Notes: generated from the sequence alone by a model not told the origin. A stretch of 64,000 nt of DNA from Streptomyces calvus (GCF_006782915.1 NZ_VCNP01000056.1:62001-126000), one strand, 5' to 3'; positions 8,057 to 17,086 are shown, counted from the stretch's first letter. Translations and numbers: made by a program.

Positions 8057-8236
8057 GTGGCGCAGTCCACAGCGGAACCGTCGCCGATCAAGCTGACGCG
8101 ACGGCGGTGCGGCCGCGACAATGCCAGTGAATGGCTTTGTCGCCTTTTTCGGACGGGCCGTTCGTGCCGCTGGGGACGCACGCTCGTTCTTCAGTGTGGG
8201 GCGGTCGGTGCGCCGTTCCGGGTGAGCTGGTCGTAG
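8057..8236 (+). CDS. Possible small ORF upstream of bluB-cobT
   Basis: A 59-codon ORF from GTG 8057 to TAG, preceded by GGAGG at good spacing. Its product would be basic and Cys/Trp/Arg-containing (for example RRRCGRDNASEWLCR). Against it being an ordinary gene: third-position GC is clearly lower than in neighbouring genes, and it contains two hairpins, one followed by a T-run. It could be a leader peptide that couples translation to the downstream attenuator, a fast-evolving small protein, or not translated at all. Confidence 0.35.
   Translation: MAQSTAEPSPIKLTRRRCGRDNASEWLCRLFRTGRSCRWGRTLVLQCGAVGAPFRVSWS
8078..8149 (+). promoter_or_regulatory. Tandem hairpins with U-tract: candidate attenuator before bluB-cobT
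   Basis: The first stem is CCGTCGC 8078-8084 with GCGACGG 8098-8104. The second stem is GCGACAA 8115-8121 plus GCCA, a 5-nt loop, then TGGC plus TTGTCGC ending 8143, immediately followed by C-TTTTT-C. The second element is a textbook intrinsic terminator, uncommon in Streptomyces. Both stems use GTCGC/GCGAC segments that could pair alternatively, so a switch is plausible. I looked for cobalamin riboswitch landmarks and did not find them. Confidence 0.55.
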
Positions 8237-8265
8237 GAGCACTAACCGATGGGCGAGGGGTACGC

Positions 8266-11200
8266 ATGACCGACACCGGCCAGGTCCCGGGCGAGGGACT
8301 GCCGGAGAACGCAGGCATGGTGGAGCAGCCGGGCGTCCCCGCGCCCGGCACGTACACCTACCTCTCCGACAGTCCGGCCAGTCCGGCCGAGGACGAAGAC
8401 CTGCTGCTGCCCGGCGCCCAGGGCGCCTGGGGCAACGAGGTCGCCCCGCCCGCGCCCGAGCCGGTCGTCGAGACCGTGCACGAGCCCGGGCCGCACGAGA
8501 TGGCCGGCCGCGACAGCGGCTCCGTCGACCTCACCGGCGTCCGGCTCCCCGAACCGCCCCAGTCGGCGCCGCGCCGCCCGCTGCACCTCGGCCCGCCCAT
8601 CCCCAACGTCTCCGCGAGCCCGGTCCGTTCCCTCGCCGACCGCGGTCCCGCCGACCTTCCGGCCCGTCAGCCCGGCCCGCCGACCCTCGGCCCCGAGTAC
8701 CTCGACGTACCGCGCGCCCGGGAGGCGGCGGCACCCCAGCAGACGGCGCCTCAGCAGACGGCGCCTCAGGCAGCGGCACCGCAGGCGGCGGCGCCCTGGG
8801 GTGCGCAGGCCACGGTCGGTGCGAGGGGCACGGCTGCGGAAACGGTTGTTCCGTCGCCGGAGCCGGTGGACGCGGCACAGGCGGTCGTCGCCCGCGTCGC
8901 CACGGAAGCGGTCACCGCGGCCGAGGCACCGCAGGACGGCACCGAGACTCCGGCCGTTCCGTCCGAGACCGCCGCCGTTCCGGCTGCGGAGGCTGCCGCC
9001 GTTCCGCATCAGGCGGCCGTCGGTCGGGCGCCGGTGGTGGAGCCCGCTGTTCAGGAAGGCGCGCAGGTGGCGGAGGCGCCGCAGGGCGCGGCGACGCCGG
9101 CTTCGGTGCACGGGGAGGCTGCCGAGGCGCCGGAGGGTGCCGCGACGCCCGCTGCCGGGGCCGTCCCGTCCGAGGAAGCGGCGGAAGAAGCGGCGGAAGC
9201 GGCGGAAGCGGTCACTCCGGAGCAGGAGCCGGGTGTCGCGCCCACCGCGGAGGAGCAGACCCCGACCCCCGAGGTCCCGGGTGCCGAAGGCGCCGCCGAG
9301 CCCGAGGGCGCTCAGATGCCGACCGCTGAGGCCGCTGAGGCCGCCGAGGCCGTCGAAACCGCCGGACCCGAAGGCGTCGCCGCCGAGCAGCCGCAGGGCG
9401 TTCAGGAGCCGGACACCGGGGCCGTTGAGGCCGCCGAGCCCGGGGACGTACCGGCGGCGGAGCTTCAGGACACCCAGGCACCGGAGGCCCGGACCGCCGA
9501 AGTTGTCGAGACCCCCGAGTCTGTTGAGACTGCGGAGCCCGTTGGGACCGGCGAGGCTGACGAGCCCGGCGGCGTGCCGGTGCCGGCTGCCGAGGCAGCC
9601 GCGCCCGCGCAGCCCGAGGCGGCACGGGCGCCCGAGCCCGTCCAGGCTCCGGACACCGAGGCTCCCGCGCCCGAGCCCGCGCAGGACGCCGAGGTCCTCG
9701 CGGACGCGCAGGCACCGGGTGCGGAAGCGCCGACGCAGGACGCCTCGGCCCCGGGCCCCGAAGCACCGGCACCGGTGCCCGCCCAGGAGCCGCAGCCGGC
9801 CCAGCCCGCTCCCGCCCCGGACGTCGCCCCGGCCGATCCGTCCACCGCCGTGTCCCCGGCCGAGCCGGCCGAGGAGCCGGTGGCCGAGACGGACGCGCCC
9901 GAGGCACCCCAGGGCACCGAGGCACCGCAAGACACCGAGGCACCGCAGGGCACCGAGGCACCGATGGCCGAGGAGGCCCCGGCCCAGCCCGCGCCCGTGC
10001 CGGCGGAAGCCACCGAACCCGCCCTCGCCGATCAGGCGTCCGCAGCGGCCGACGGCGAAGCCCCCGCCGACGAGGCTCCCGCCCGGACCGGCGGCGAAGC
10101 CCTCGCAGCCGACGGCGCGCAAACCCCCGTACCCGCCGCCGCCCCCACCGGCGAGGCGGCCCCGGCCCCGCTGGGCGGTGACGCCCCCGCAGCCGACGGC
10201 GCGGAAGCCCTCGCGGCCGACGGCAGTGCAGCCCCCGCCCCCACCGGCGAGGACGCCCCCGCCCCTCTCGGCGGCGACGCCCCCGCCCCCGCCTCCGCCC
10301 CCTCGGGTGACGTATCCCCCGAGCAGGTCCCGGCCGAGGCCCTCGTGACGCAGAACGCCTCCATCCAGGAGGCGGAGCACGCTTCAGACGGAGGGATCGA
10401 CGCCATGACCGAGCTCGTGCCCAGCCCCGACGAGGGCGTGCCCCACGCCTCCACCGCCGCCCCCGCGGCCGAGCCCCGCACCGCACCGCCCGCCCCGGCG
10501 GACGCGGCCGCCGTCCAGGGCCCCCAGCAGACCCCCGCCGCGCCCCTGCCCGGCACCGTCCCGCAGGAGCCCGGCGCGGACGGGTCGCTCGGGCAGTTCG
10601 TGCCCGTGGACGGCACCGTGCCCACCACCCCGCACCTCGCGCCGACCCCGCCGCAGGGCGTGACCGTGCCGGCCGCGCGGGACGCCGAACCGGCCCAGAA
10701 CCCGGACGACCTGGACACCAGGGGCGCGGGCGTGGAGACGGACGCGGAACCGGAGGCGCCGCGGCACGCCGGCCCGGCCGCCCCGCCGTACGACGAGGCC
10801 GAGCGCGCGGCCGTGCTGAAGGTCATGCGCGAACGCCGGGACATCCGCAACGGCTTCCGCAGCGACCCCATCCCGCACGAGGTGCTGCTCCGGGTCCTGG
10901 AGGCCGCCCACACCGCGCCCTCCGTCGGCCACTCCCAGCCCTGGGACTTCGTCGTCATCCGCTCCGCGGAGACCCGGCGCAGCATGCACGAACTGGCCAT
11001 GCGCCAGCGCGACGCCTACGCCAAGTCGCTCCCCAAGGGCCGCGCGAAGCAGTTCAAGGAACTGAAGATCGAGGCCATCCTCGACACCCCGGTGAACATC
11101 GTCGTCACCGCCGACCCCACCCGCGGCGGCCGCCACACCCTCGGCCGGCACACGCAGCCGCAGATGGCGCCGTACTCCGCAGCGCTCGCGGTGGAGAACC

Positions 11201-12504
11201 TGTGGCTCGCCGCCCGCGCCGAAGGCCTCGGCGTCGGCTGGGTCAGCTTCTTCGACGAGCGCGAGATGGTCCGCGTCCTCGGCCTGCCCGAGCACCTCGA
11301 GGTCATCGCCTACCTGTGCGTCGGCTACGTCGACGAATTCCCGGACGAGCCGGAGCTGATGCAGGCCGGCTGGTCCAAGCGCCGCCCGCTGTCCTGGGTC
11401 GTGCACGAGGAGACATACGGCCGTCGCGCCCTGCCCGGAGAGGAACCCCACGACCTGCTTGCCGAGACCGTCGCGCAGATCCGCCCGCTGGACGCCAAGG
11501 CGCTCGGCGAGGCGTGGGAGCGCCAGAAGCGCATGACCAAGCCCGCCGGCGCCCTCGGCATGCTGGAGATCATCTCCGCCCAGCTGTCCGGCCTGTCCCG
11601 GCAGTGCCCGCCGCCCATCCCGGAGCCCGCCGCCGTCGCGATCTTCGCCGGCGACCACGGGGTGCACGCCCAGGGCGTCACCCCCTGGCCGCAGGAGGTC
11701 ACGGCCCAGATGGTCGCCAACTTCCTCGGCGGCGGAGCGGTCTGCAACGCCTTCGCCGCGCAGGTCGGCGCCGAGGTGTGCGTCGTCGACGTCGGCGTCT
11801 CCTCCGACCTCCCGGCCACCCCCGGCCTGCTGCCGCGCAAGATCCGCGCCGGTACGTCCGACATGACCACCGGACCCGCGATGTCCCGCGAGGAGGCCAA
11901 GAAGGCCATCGAGGTGGGCATCGAGACCGCGCGCGACCTGGTCGCGGCCGGCAACAAGGTCCTGCTGACCGGCGAGATGGGCATCGCCAACACCACCGCC
12001 TCCGCCGCGCTCATCTCCGTCTTCACCGGCGCCGACCCGGCCGAGGTCACCGGCCGCGGCACCGGCATCAACGACGAGACGCTGGCCCGCAAGACCGAGG
12101 TCGTGCGCCGCGCCCTGGAGGTGCACCAGCCCGACCCGGCCGACCCCGTCGGCGTGCTGGCCGCCGTCGGCGGCTTCGAGCACGCCGCCATGGTCGGCCT
12201 GCTCCTCGGCGGTGCGTCGCTGCGCACGCCGGTCATCCTGGACGGGGTGAGCGCCGGCGCCGCCGCCCTGGTGGCCCGGGCCATCGCCCCCGAGGTCCTG
12301 GCCGCCTGCATCGCGGGCCACCGCAGCGCCGAGCCCGGCCATGTCGCGGCCCTCAACAAGCTGGGCCTGCGCCCCCTGGTCGACCTCGACCTGCGGCTCG
12401 GCGAGGGCACCGGCGCACTGCTCGCCCTGCCGCTGGTGCAGAGCACGGCACGCGCCATGCACGAGGTCGCGACGTTCGATTCGGCGGGCGTGACGGAGAA
12501 GTAG
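8266..12504 (+). CDS. cobT: Fusion: disordered Ala/Pro/Glu region + BluB + CobT
   Basis: A 1412-residue protein making the lower cobalamin ligand and activating it. Residues about 1-840 are low complexity, rich in Ala, Pro and Glu with repeats such as TEAPQ and EAAEAAEA, and strongly acidic. Residues about 843-1050 are a BluB-type nitroreductase fold (RDIRNGFRSDPIP, APSVGHSQPWDF) that converts FMNH2 to 5,6-dimethylbenzimidazole. Residues about 1070-1410 are CobT, nicotinate-nucleotide:DMB phosphoribosyltransferase, with FAGDHGVHAQGVTPWP, GEMGIANTTASAAL and the catalytic Glu in LRLGEGTGALLAL. ATG 8266 follows GAGGGG. CobT alone is normally about 350 residues. The fusion channels DMB from BluB to CobT; the role of the long acidic region is unknown. 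Confidence 0.9.
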   Translation: MTDTGQVPGEGLPENAGMVEQPGVPAPGTYTYLSDSPASPAEDEDLLLPGAQGAWGNEVAPPAPEPVVETVHEPGPHEMAGRDSGSVDLTGVRLPEPPQSAPRRPLHLGPPIPNVSASPVRSLADRGPADLPARQPGPPTLGPEYLDVPRAREAAAPQQTAPQQTAPQAAAPQAAAPWGAQATVGARGTAAETVVPSPEPVDAAQAVVARVATEAVTAAEAPQDGTETPAVPSETAAVPAAEAAAVPHQAAVGRAPVVEPAVQEGAQVAEAPQGAATPASVHGEAAEAPEGAATPAAGAVPSEEAAEEAAEAAEAVTPEQEPGVAPTAEEQTPTPEVPGAEGAAEPEGAQMPTAEAAEAAEAVETAGPEGVAAEQPQGVQEPDTGAVEAAEPGDVPAAELQDTQAPEARTAEVVETPESVETAEPVGTGEADEPGGVPVPAAEAAAPAQPEAARAPEPVQAPDTEAPAPEPAQDAEVLADAQAPGAEAPTQDASAPGPEAPAPVPAQEPQPAQPAPAPDVAPADPSTAVSPAEPAEEPVAETDAPEAPQGTEAPQDTEAPQGTEAPMAEEAPAQPAPVPAEATEPALADQASAAADGEAPADEAPARTGGEALAADGAQTPVPAAAPTGEAAPAPLGGDAPAADGAEALAADGSAAPAPTGEDAPAPLGGDAPAPASAPSGDVSPEQVPAEALVTQNASIQEAEHASDGGIDAMTELVPSPDEGVPHASTAAPAAEPRTAPPAPADAAAVQGPQQTPAAPLPGTVPQEPGADGSLGQFVPVDGTVPTTPHLAPTPPQGVTVPAARDAEPAQNPDDLDTRGAGVETDAEPEAPRHAGPAAPPYDEAERAAVLKVMRERRDIRNGFRSDPIPHEVLLRVLEAAHTAPSVGHSQPWDFVVIRSAETRRSMHELAMRQRDAYAKSLPKGRAKQFKELKIEAILDTPVNIVVTADPTRGGRHTLGRHTQPQMAPYSAALAVENLWLAARAEGLGVGWVSFFDEREMVRVLGLPEHLEVIAYLCVGYVDEFPDEPELMQAGWSKRRPLSWVVHEETYGRRALPGEEPHDLLAETVAQIRPLDAKALGEAWERQKRMTKPAGALGMLEIISAQLSGLSRQCPPPIPEPAAVAIFAGDHGVHAQGVTPWPQEVTAQMVANFLGGGAVCNAFAAQVGAEVCVVDVGVSSDLPATPGLLPRKIRAGTSDMTTGPAMSREEAKKAIEVGIETARDLVAAGNKVLLTGEMGIANTTASAALISVFTGADPAEVTGRGTGINDETLARKTEVVRRALEVHQPDPADPVGVLAAVGGFEHAAMVGLLLGGASLRTPVILDGVSAGAAALVARAIAPEVLAACIAGHRSAEPGHVAALNKLGLRPLVDLDLRLGEGTGALLALPLVQSTARAMHEVATFDSAGVTEK

Positions 12505-12547
12505 CCCACACGTGCGGCAGCCGGGGCGGGATCCCGGTTTCGGAACG

Positions 12548-12582
12548 GGGCGGGTCTGGGCAGGGAAACTCCCGACCCGCCC
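12548..12582 (+). terminator. Hairpin after bluB-cobT
   Basis: GGGCGGGTC pairs with GACCCGCCC around an inner GGG/CCC, 44 bp after the stop. The flanks also contain CACACGTG repeats that could extend pairing. Confidence 0.6.
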
Positions 12583-12682
12583 CCGCCACCGACCGCACAC
12601 GTGCTTAGAATCCGCACGTCAGGGCCGCTCCGCCGGCGCAGCGTGCCCGCTGACCCACTGCTTGTTCGAGGAGCCTCGCCTG

Positions 12683-13915
12683 ATGGCCGAACACCCCGCC
12701 TACCCCGTAGGCCTCCGCCTCACCGGCCGCAGGGTCGTCGTCCTCGGCGGCGGCCAGGTCGCCCAGCGCCGCCTGCCGGCACTCATCGCGGCCGGCGCCG
12801 ACGTCCGTCTCGTCTCCCCGGAGGCCACCCCGTCCGTCGAGGCCATGGCCGACGCGGGCGAAATCACCTGGGAGCGGCGCGGATACGCCGACGGCGACCT
12901 CGCCGACGCCTGGTACGCCCTGATCGCCACCAGCGACACCGAGGCCAACGAGCGGGCCTCCGCCGAGGCCGAGCGGCACCGCGTGTGGTGCGTGCGCTCC
13001 GACGACGCCGACCGGGCCACCGCCTGGACCCCGGCGACCGGGCACAGCGAGGGCGTCACGGTGGCGGTCCTCACCACCGACGCCAAGGGCCGCGACCCCC
13101 GGCACACCGCCGCCGTCCGCGACGCGGTGGTCGAGGGCCTGCGCGACGGCACCCTGGTCGCCCCGCACCACCGCACCCGCACCGCGGGCGTCGCCCTGGT
13201 CGGCGGCGGCCCCGGCGACCCCGACCTGATCACGGTGCGCGGCCGCCGCCTGCTCGCCGAGGCGGACGTCGTCATCGCCGACCGGCTCGGCCCGCGCGAC
13301 CTGCTCGCCGAACTCCCGCCGCACGTCGAGGTGATCGACGCGGCGAAGATCCCCTACGGCCGTTTCATGGCCCAGGAGGCCATCAACAACGCGCTGATCG
13401 AGCACGCCAAGCAGGGCAAGTCCGTGGTCCGGCTCAAGGGCGGCGACCCGTACGTCTTCGGGCGCGGCATGGAGGAGTTCCAGGCGCTCGCCGAAGCGGG
13501 CATCCCGTGCACCGTCGTGCCCGGCATCTCCAGCTCCATCTCGGTGCCGGGCGCGGCCGGCATCCCCGTCACCCACCGCGGGGTGGCGCACGAGTTCACC
13601 GTGGTCAGCGGCCATGTCGCGCCCGACGACGAGCGCTCGCTGGTCGACTGGCCGTCGCTGGCGAAGCTGACCGGCACCCTGGTGATCCTCATGGGCGTCG
13701 ACAAGATCGGCCGGATCGCGGAGACCCTGATCGCGCACGGCAAGTCCCCGGACACGCCGGTCGCCCTGGTCCAGGAGGGCACCACGGCCGCCCAGCGCCG
13801 GGTCGACGCCACCCTCGCCACGGTCGCCGACACGGTCGTCGCGCAGGAGGTCAGGCCGCCCGCGGTCATCGTCATCGGCGAGGTCGTCGCCGTGGGCCGG
13901 CCCGGGACCGCGTGA
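12683..13915 (+). CDS. cysG: CysG-like uroporphyrinogen-III C-methyltransferase with precorrin-2 dehydrogenase domain
   Basis: A 410-residue enzyme at the branch to siroheme and cobalamin. Residues about 1-150 form the NAD-binding precorrin-2 dehydrogenase domain with VVVLGGGQVAQRRLPAL. Residues about 170-410 are SUMT, which uses SAM to methylate uroporphyrinogen III, with VALVGGGPGDPDLITVRG and VVRLKGGDPYVFGRG. ATG 12683 has GAGGAG upstream. It is shorter than E. coli CysG (about 457 residues), so the middle ferrochelatase-associated segment is reduced. It is one base from the following methyltransferase gene and clustered with cobL and cobT. Confidence 0.88.
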   Translation: MAEHPAYPVGLRLTGRRVVVLGGGQVAQRRLPALIAAGADVRLVSPEATPSVEAMADAGEITWERRGYADGDLADAWYALIATSDTEANERASAEAERHRVWCVRSDDADRATAWTPATGHSEGVTVAVLTTDAKGRDPRHTAAVRDAVVEGLRDGTLVAPHHRTRTAGVALVGGGPGDPDLITVRGRRLLAEADVVIADRLGPRDLLAELPPHVEVIDAAKIPYGRFMAQEAINNALIEHAKQGKSVVRLKGGDPYVFGRGMEEFQALAEAGIPCTVVPGISSSISVPGAAGIPVTHRGVAHEFTVVSGHVAPDDERSLVDWPSLAKLTGTLVILMGVDKIGRIAETLIAHGKSPDTPVALVQEGTTAAQRRVDATLATVADTVVAQEVRPPAVIVIGEVVAVGRPGTA

Positions 13916-13916
13916 C

Positions 13917-14735
13917 ATGGCCGAACCCATCACCGTCGAGGACCCCGACGACCCGCGTCTGCACGACTACACCGGCCTGACCGACGTCGAGCTGCGCCGC
14001 CGCCGCGAACCCGCCGAGGGCCTGTTCATCGCCGAGGGCGAGAAAGTCATCAGGCGTGCCGGGGAAGCGGGCTACGCGATGCGGTCGATGCTGCTGTCCG
14101 CCAAGTGGATCGACGCCATGCGGGACGTCATCGACCGCGCGACCGCCCCCGTGTACGTGGTGGATCCCGCGCTCGCCGAGAAGGTCACCGGCTACCACGT
14201 GCACCGCGGCGCGCTCGCCTCCATGCAGCGCAAGCCGCTGCCGTCCGCGGACGAACTGCTGCGCACCGCCCGCCGAGTCGTGATCATGGAGTCGGTCAAC
14301 GACCACACCAACATCGGCGCGATCTTCCGTTCCGCCGCGGCGCTCGGCATGGACGCCGTCCTGCTCTCGCCGGACTGCGCCGACCCCCTCTACCGCCGCA
14401 GCGTCAAGGTCTCCATGGGCGCGGTGTTCTCGGTGCCGTACGGCCGGGTGGAGACCTGGCCGCGTGGCCTGGACGCGGTGCGCGGGGCGGGCTTCACCGT
14501 GCTCGCCCTCACGCCCGACGCCAGGGCGAGGTCCCTCGACGAGGTGGCGCCGCACCGCATGGACCGTGTGGCCCTCATGCTGGGCGCGGAAGGGGAGGGC
14601 CTGTCCGGCCGGGCCCTGGACGCCGCCGACACCTGGGTCCGCATCCCGATGTCCCACGGCGTCGACTCCCTGAACGTGGGCGCCGCGGCGGCCGTCGCCT
14701 TCTACGCGGTGGCCACGGGCCGCCCCGAGGCGTAG
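13917..14735 (+). CDS. SpoU/TrmH family RNA 2'-O-methyltransferase
   Basis: A 272-residue SPOUT methyltransferase that 2'-O-methylates rRNA or tRNA with SAM. The family motifs are present: ESVNDHTNIGAIFRSAAALG (motif 1), ALMLGAEGEGL (motif 2) and IPMSHGVDSLNVGAAAAVAFY (motif 3), the last two forming the trefoil-knot SAM site. The N-terminal part (GLFIAEGEKVIRRA) is the usual substrate-binding extension. ATG 13917 starts one base after the CysG stop, so expression is probably coupled. The exact nucleotide target is not predictable. The next gene is convergent. Confidence 0.88.
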   Translation: MAEPITVEDPDDPRLHDYTGLTDVELRRRREPAEGLFIAEGEKVIRRAGEAGYAMRSMLLSAKWIDAMRDVIDRATAPVYVVDPALAEKVTGYHVHRGALASMQRKPLPSADELLRTARRVVIMESVNDHTNIGAIFRSAAALGMDAVLLSPDCADPLYRRSVKVSMGAVFSVPYGRVETWPRGLDAVRGAGFTVLALTPDARARSLDEVAPHRMDRVALMLGAEGEGLSGRALDAADTWVRIPMSHGVDSLNVGAAAAVAFYAVATGRPEA

Positions 14736-14833
14736 CGCCTGTCGTCCGGACCGTCCCGGGCCGGAAGACACCGGACCTCACAGCCGGGCCGGTTCGAACG
14801 ACAGTCCCTGGACCGGCCCGCGCCGCCGCGCGC

Positions 14834-16129
14834 TCAGGCGGGTCCCTGGCAGCCCTGCACCAGCGCGATGCCGAGGGCCACCACCAGCGTCACGACGACG
14901 AACACGAAGATCCGCTGTCTGAGCAGCCGGGGGTTGGCCGGCCGCAGACCGGTCCCGGTCGGCCGGGAGCCGGGACGGCGGGTGCCGGTGCCGGAGCGGG
15001 TGGTGTTCCGGGACGCCGGTGTCGGCCGTGGCTTGGACCGGGACGGCGTACCACCGCGCGAGGAGCTGTCGCGTACGGATCCGCCGCCGCGTGAGGCGGG
15101 CACGGTCCGCTTGTTCCGCCCCGAAGGCGTCGGGCCTCCTTTGGACGCGGGACCGCGTCCGCCCGAGCCGGCGCGCGGCGCAGGGGTGCCCGGGCCGCCG
15201 GGCCGGCGCTGCGCGCGCTCCGGGTAGGTGTCGGCGAGGCGTCCGGTGGGCCGTTCCGTGTCGGCGCCGCGCGGCGCGGGCGGACGGACGTCGTTGAGCC
15301 CCTGGGCCTCGCGCGCCGCGATCTCCTTGAGCCGCAGCGACAGTTGGAGCGTGGTGGGCCGTTCCTCGGGGTCCTTCGCCAGACAGGCGCGGACGAGCGG
15401 GGCCAGCGCGTCCGGGACGCCGTGCAGTTGGGCCTCCTCGTGCACGACCCGGTACAGCATCACCTCGGAACTGCCGTGTCCGAAGGGGGAGTCGCCCATC
15501 GACGCGTAGGCGAGCGTGGCACCCAGCGAGAAAACGTCCGTGGCCGGCGTGACGGCCGCGCCGCGCACCTGCTCCGGTGCGAGGAAGCCGGGTGAGCCGA
15601 CGGCGGTGCCGACGTGCGTGAGCGTCGAGGCGCCGGTCGCCCAGGCGATGCCGAAGTCGATGATCCGCGGTCCCTTCGGGGACAGCAGGATGTTGGACGG
15701 CTTGAGGTCCCGGTGCACCACACCGGCCTCGTGGACGGCGACCAGTCCTTCGGAGAGGGCCGCGCCGACGGCGGCGACCTCGGCCGCGCCGAGCGGCCCC
15801 TCGTCGGCGACCTTGTCGTGCAGCGACGGTCCGGGCACGTACTGGGTGGCGAACCACGGCCGGTCCGCCTCCAGGTCGGCGGCGACCAGCCGGGCCGTGC
15901 AGCCGCCGCGGATCCGCCGTGCGGCCGACACCTCGCGCGCGAACCGTGAGCGGAACTCCTGGTCCTCCGCGAGGTCCGGCCGGATGACCTTCAGCGCGAC
16001 CCGCTGCCCCTTCTTGTCGGAGCCCAGGTAGACCACGCCCATCCCGCCCGCGCCGAGCCGTCGGTGAAGCCTGAAAGAGCCGACGACGCGCGGGTCCTCG
16101 CGCCTCAGGCGCATCATCGCCATGTTCAT
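14834..16129 (-). CDS. Membrane-anchored Ser/Thr protein kinase (Hanks type)
   Basis: A 431-residue kinase. The N-terminal catalytic domain (about residues 15-280) has the glycine loop LGAGGMGVVY, the ATP-binding Lys in VALKVIRP, catalytic HRDLKPSN, metal-binding DFGIAW and APEQ. Residues about 285-400 are a Pro/Arg/Ser-rich, very basic linker. A single transmembrane helix (IFVFVVVTLVVALGIALV) sits almost at the C-terminus, leaving only about seven residues outside. There are no PASTA or other sensor domains. I use ATG 16129; nearby in-frame ATGs at 16123 and 16117 are possible. It is divergent from a small hypothetical gene and convergent with the SpoU methyltransferase. Confidence 0.88.
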   Translation of the reverse strand: MNMAMMRLRREDPRVVGSFRLHRRLGAGGMGVVYLGSDKKGQRVALKVIRPDLAEDQEFRSRFAREVSAARRIRGGCTARLVAADLEADRPWFATQYVPGPSLHDKVADEGPLGAAEVAAVGAALSEGLVAVHEAGVVHRDLKPSNILLSPKGPRIIDFGIAWATGASTLTHVGTAVGSPGFLAPEQVRGAAVTPATDVFSLGATLAYASMGDSPFGHGSSEVMLYRVVHEEAQLHGVPDALAPLVRACLAKDPEERPTTLQLSLRLKEIAAREAQGLNDVRPPAPRGADTERPTGRLADTYPERAQRRPGGPGTPAPRAGSGGRGPASKGGPTPSGRNKRTVPASRGGGSVRDSSSRGGTPSRSKPRPTPASRNTTRSGTGTRRPGSRPTGTGLRPANPRLLRQRIFVFVVVTLVVALGIALVQGCQGPA

Positions 16130-16145
16130 CCCCGCTGCCCGGTCC

Positions 16146-16159
16146 TGTGACGTGCCACA
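16146..16159. promoter_or_regulatory. Candidate Crp-type site upstream of kinase
   Basis: TGTGACGTGCCACA fits the GTG-N6-CAC pattern reported for Streptomyces Crp. It lies about 17 bp upstream of the kinase start, in the divergent intergenic region. One short match is weak evidence. Confidence 0.25.
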
Positions 16160-16324
16160 GCTTACGTTTCCCCGGCCGCCCGTGCGCAGAGGCCGCGCCC
16201 TCTCGAACCGATCGATTGTCAGTGCCGGGTGGGACACTTGAAGAGTGGTCAGGGAGCGCGTGAGCAGGCCGGGTTCGCGCGGCGCATGATCCCAACCACC
16301 CGACACCGAAGGGGGATTGATCGC

Positions 16325-16621
16325 GTGAAGGGTGACCGTGTGGAGATCGTCGTGGACGCGGGGGACACGACGCGCACGTACGAGGTGGTGGCGAGCAGGG
16401 CCGGGCGCAGAGTGGAGACGGCGGTGCGCCGAGGGGTGGTCGAAGTGAGCGAAGTCACCCGAACCGGGGCTGTCGTGCGGACGGCCCGCTTCATGGCGAC
16501 CCGTGTGCTCGCACTGGTGGAACAGCCGGTACCGCGGGAGGAGGGCGCGGAGAAAGCGGAGAAAACGGGACAGAAGGTGGCGTCAATCGGACGGCCCTTC
16601 GGGGATGTCCCTGAGACGTAG
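16325..16621 (+). CDS. Small conserved-looking hypothetical protein
   Basis: A 98-residue soluble protein with a beta-rich N-terminal half (RVEIVVDAGDTTRTYEVVASRAGRRVETAV) and a charged Glu/Lys-rich C-terminus. GTG 16325 follows AAGGGGGA at proper spacing and codon bias is typical. I do not recognise a family. It is divergent from the Ser/Thr kinase, so a functional link is possible but unproven. Confidence 0.65.
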   Translation: MKGDRVEIVVDAGDTTRTYEVVASRAGRRVETAVRRGVVEVSEVTRTGAVVRTARFMATRVLALVEQPVPREEGAEKAEKTGQKVASIGRPFGDVPET

Positions 16622-16818
16622 GAGCCCGTCTCCACCCAGGGGAGTACGCAGCGGGGCATGGCTCATCCTCCGGGAGGCCCGGCAATCGGTACGAGGGCAT
16701 GACGTCCGGAAGGCCCCGGGCCCCTAGATTTGAGGTCAAGCGGCGGGGGCAGCACTCGTCCCCCGAGGTCAGACGCCCGCCGCTGCCAAGGACAACAGAA
16801 ACGGTCAGGAGAGGGACC

Positions 16819-16998
16819 ATGGCCCACACGGCACCGCGGACTGTGCTCCGCACGCGGGAGAGCGGCGAGGGCCGCCGCCACCCGCTGGTGGCGACGCTGA
16901 TGGCCCTTCCTCTGGCGGTCCTGCTCCTCCTCGTCTTCGACGGGTGGGAGACGGTGACCACACAGGCGTCGTCCGTGGGCGAGATGCTGGGGCGCTGA
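16819..16998 (+). CDS. Small single-pass membrane protein
   Basis: A 59-residue protein with a basic N-terminus, one hydrophobic helix (LVATLMALPLAVLLLLVF) and a short polar C-terminus. ATG 16819 is preceded by GGAGAGGGA, a strong ribosome site. The frame extends upstream without a better start. Unknown function; a strong terminator follows about 90 bp later. Confidence 0.65.
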   Translation: MAHTAPRTVLRTRESGEGRRHPLVATLMALPLAVLLLLVFDGWETVTTQASSVGEMLGR

Positions 16999-17086
16999 TC
17001 GGCGACCCCAGGCCCGGAAGAGCGGTCCGGGCGGGGACATCCACCCATGAAACCCCGTGGGGACGGGGGTGCGGCGGACGGCACAA

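Noticed and set aside
7898..8265. Cobalamin riboswitch upstream of bluB-cobT
   Set aside because: I could not find the conserved riboswitch boxes; only hairpins and a terminator are visible.
8242..10380. Long minus-strand ORF, Gly/Arg/Leu-rich, 712 codons
   Set aside because: It is the complement of the Ala/Pro/Glu-rich coding region of bluB-cobT; no family features or start signals.
12605..13933. Long minus-strand ORF opposite the CysG-like gene
   Set aside because: Shadow frame caused by high third-position GC; no motifs.
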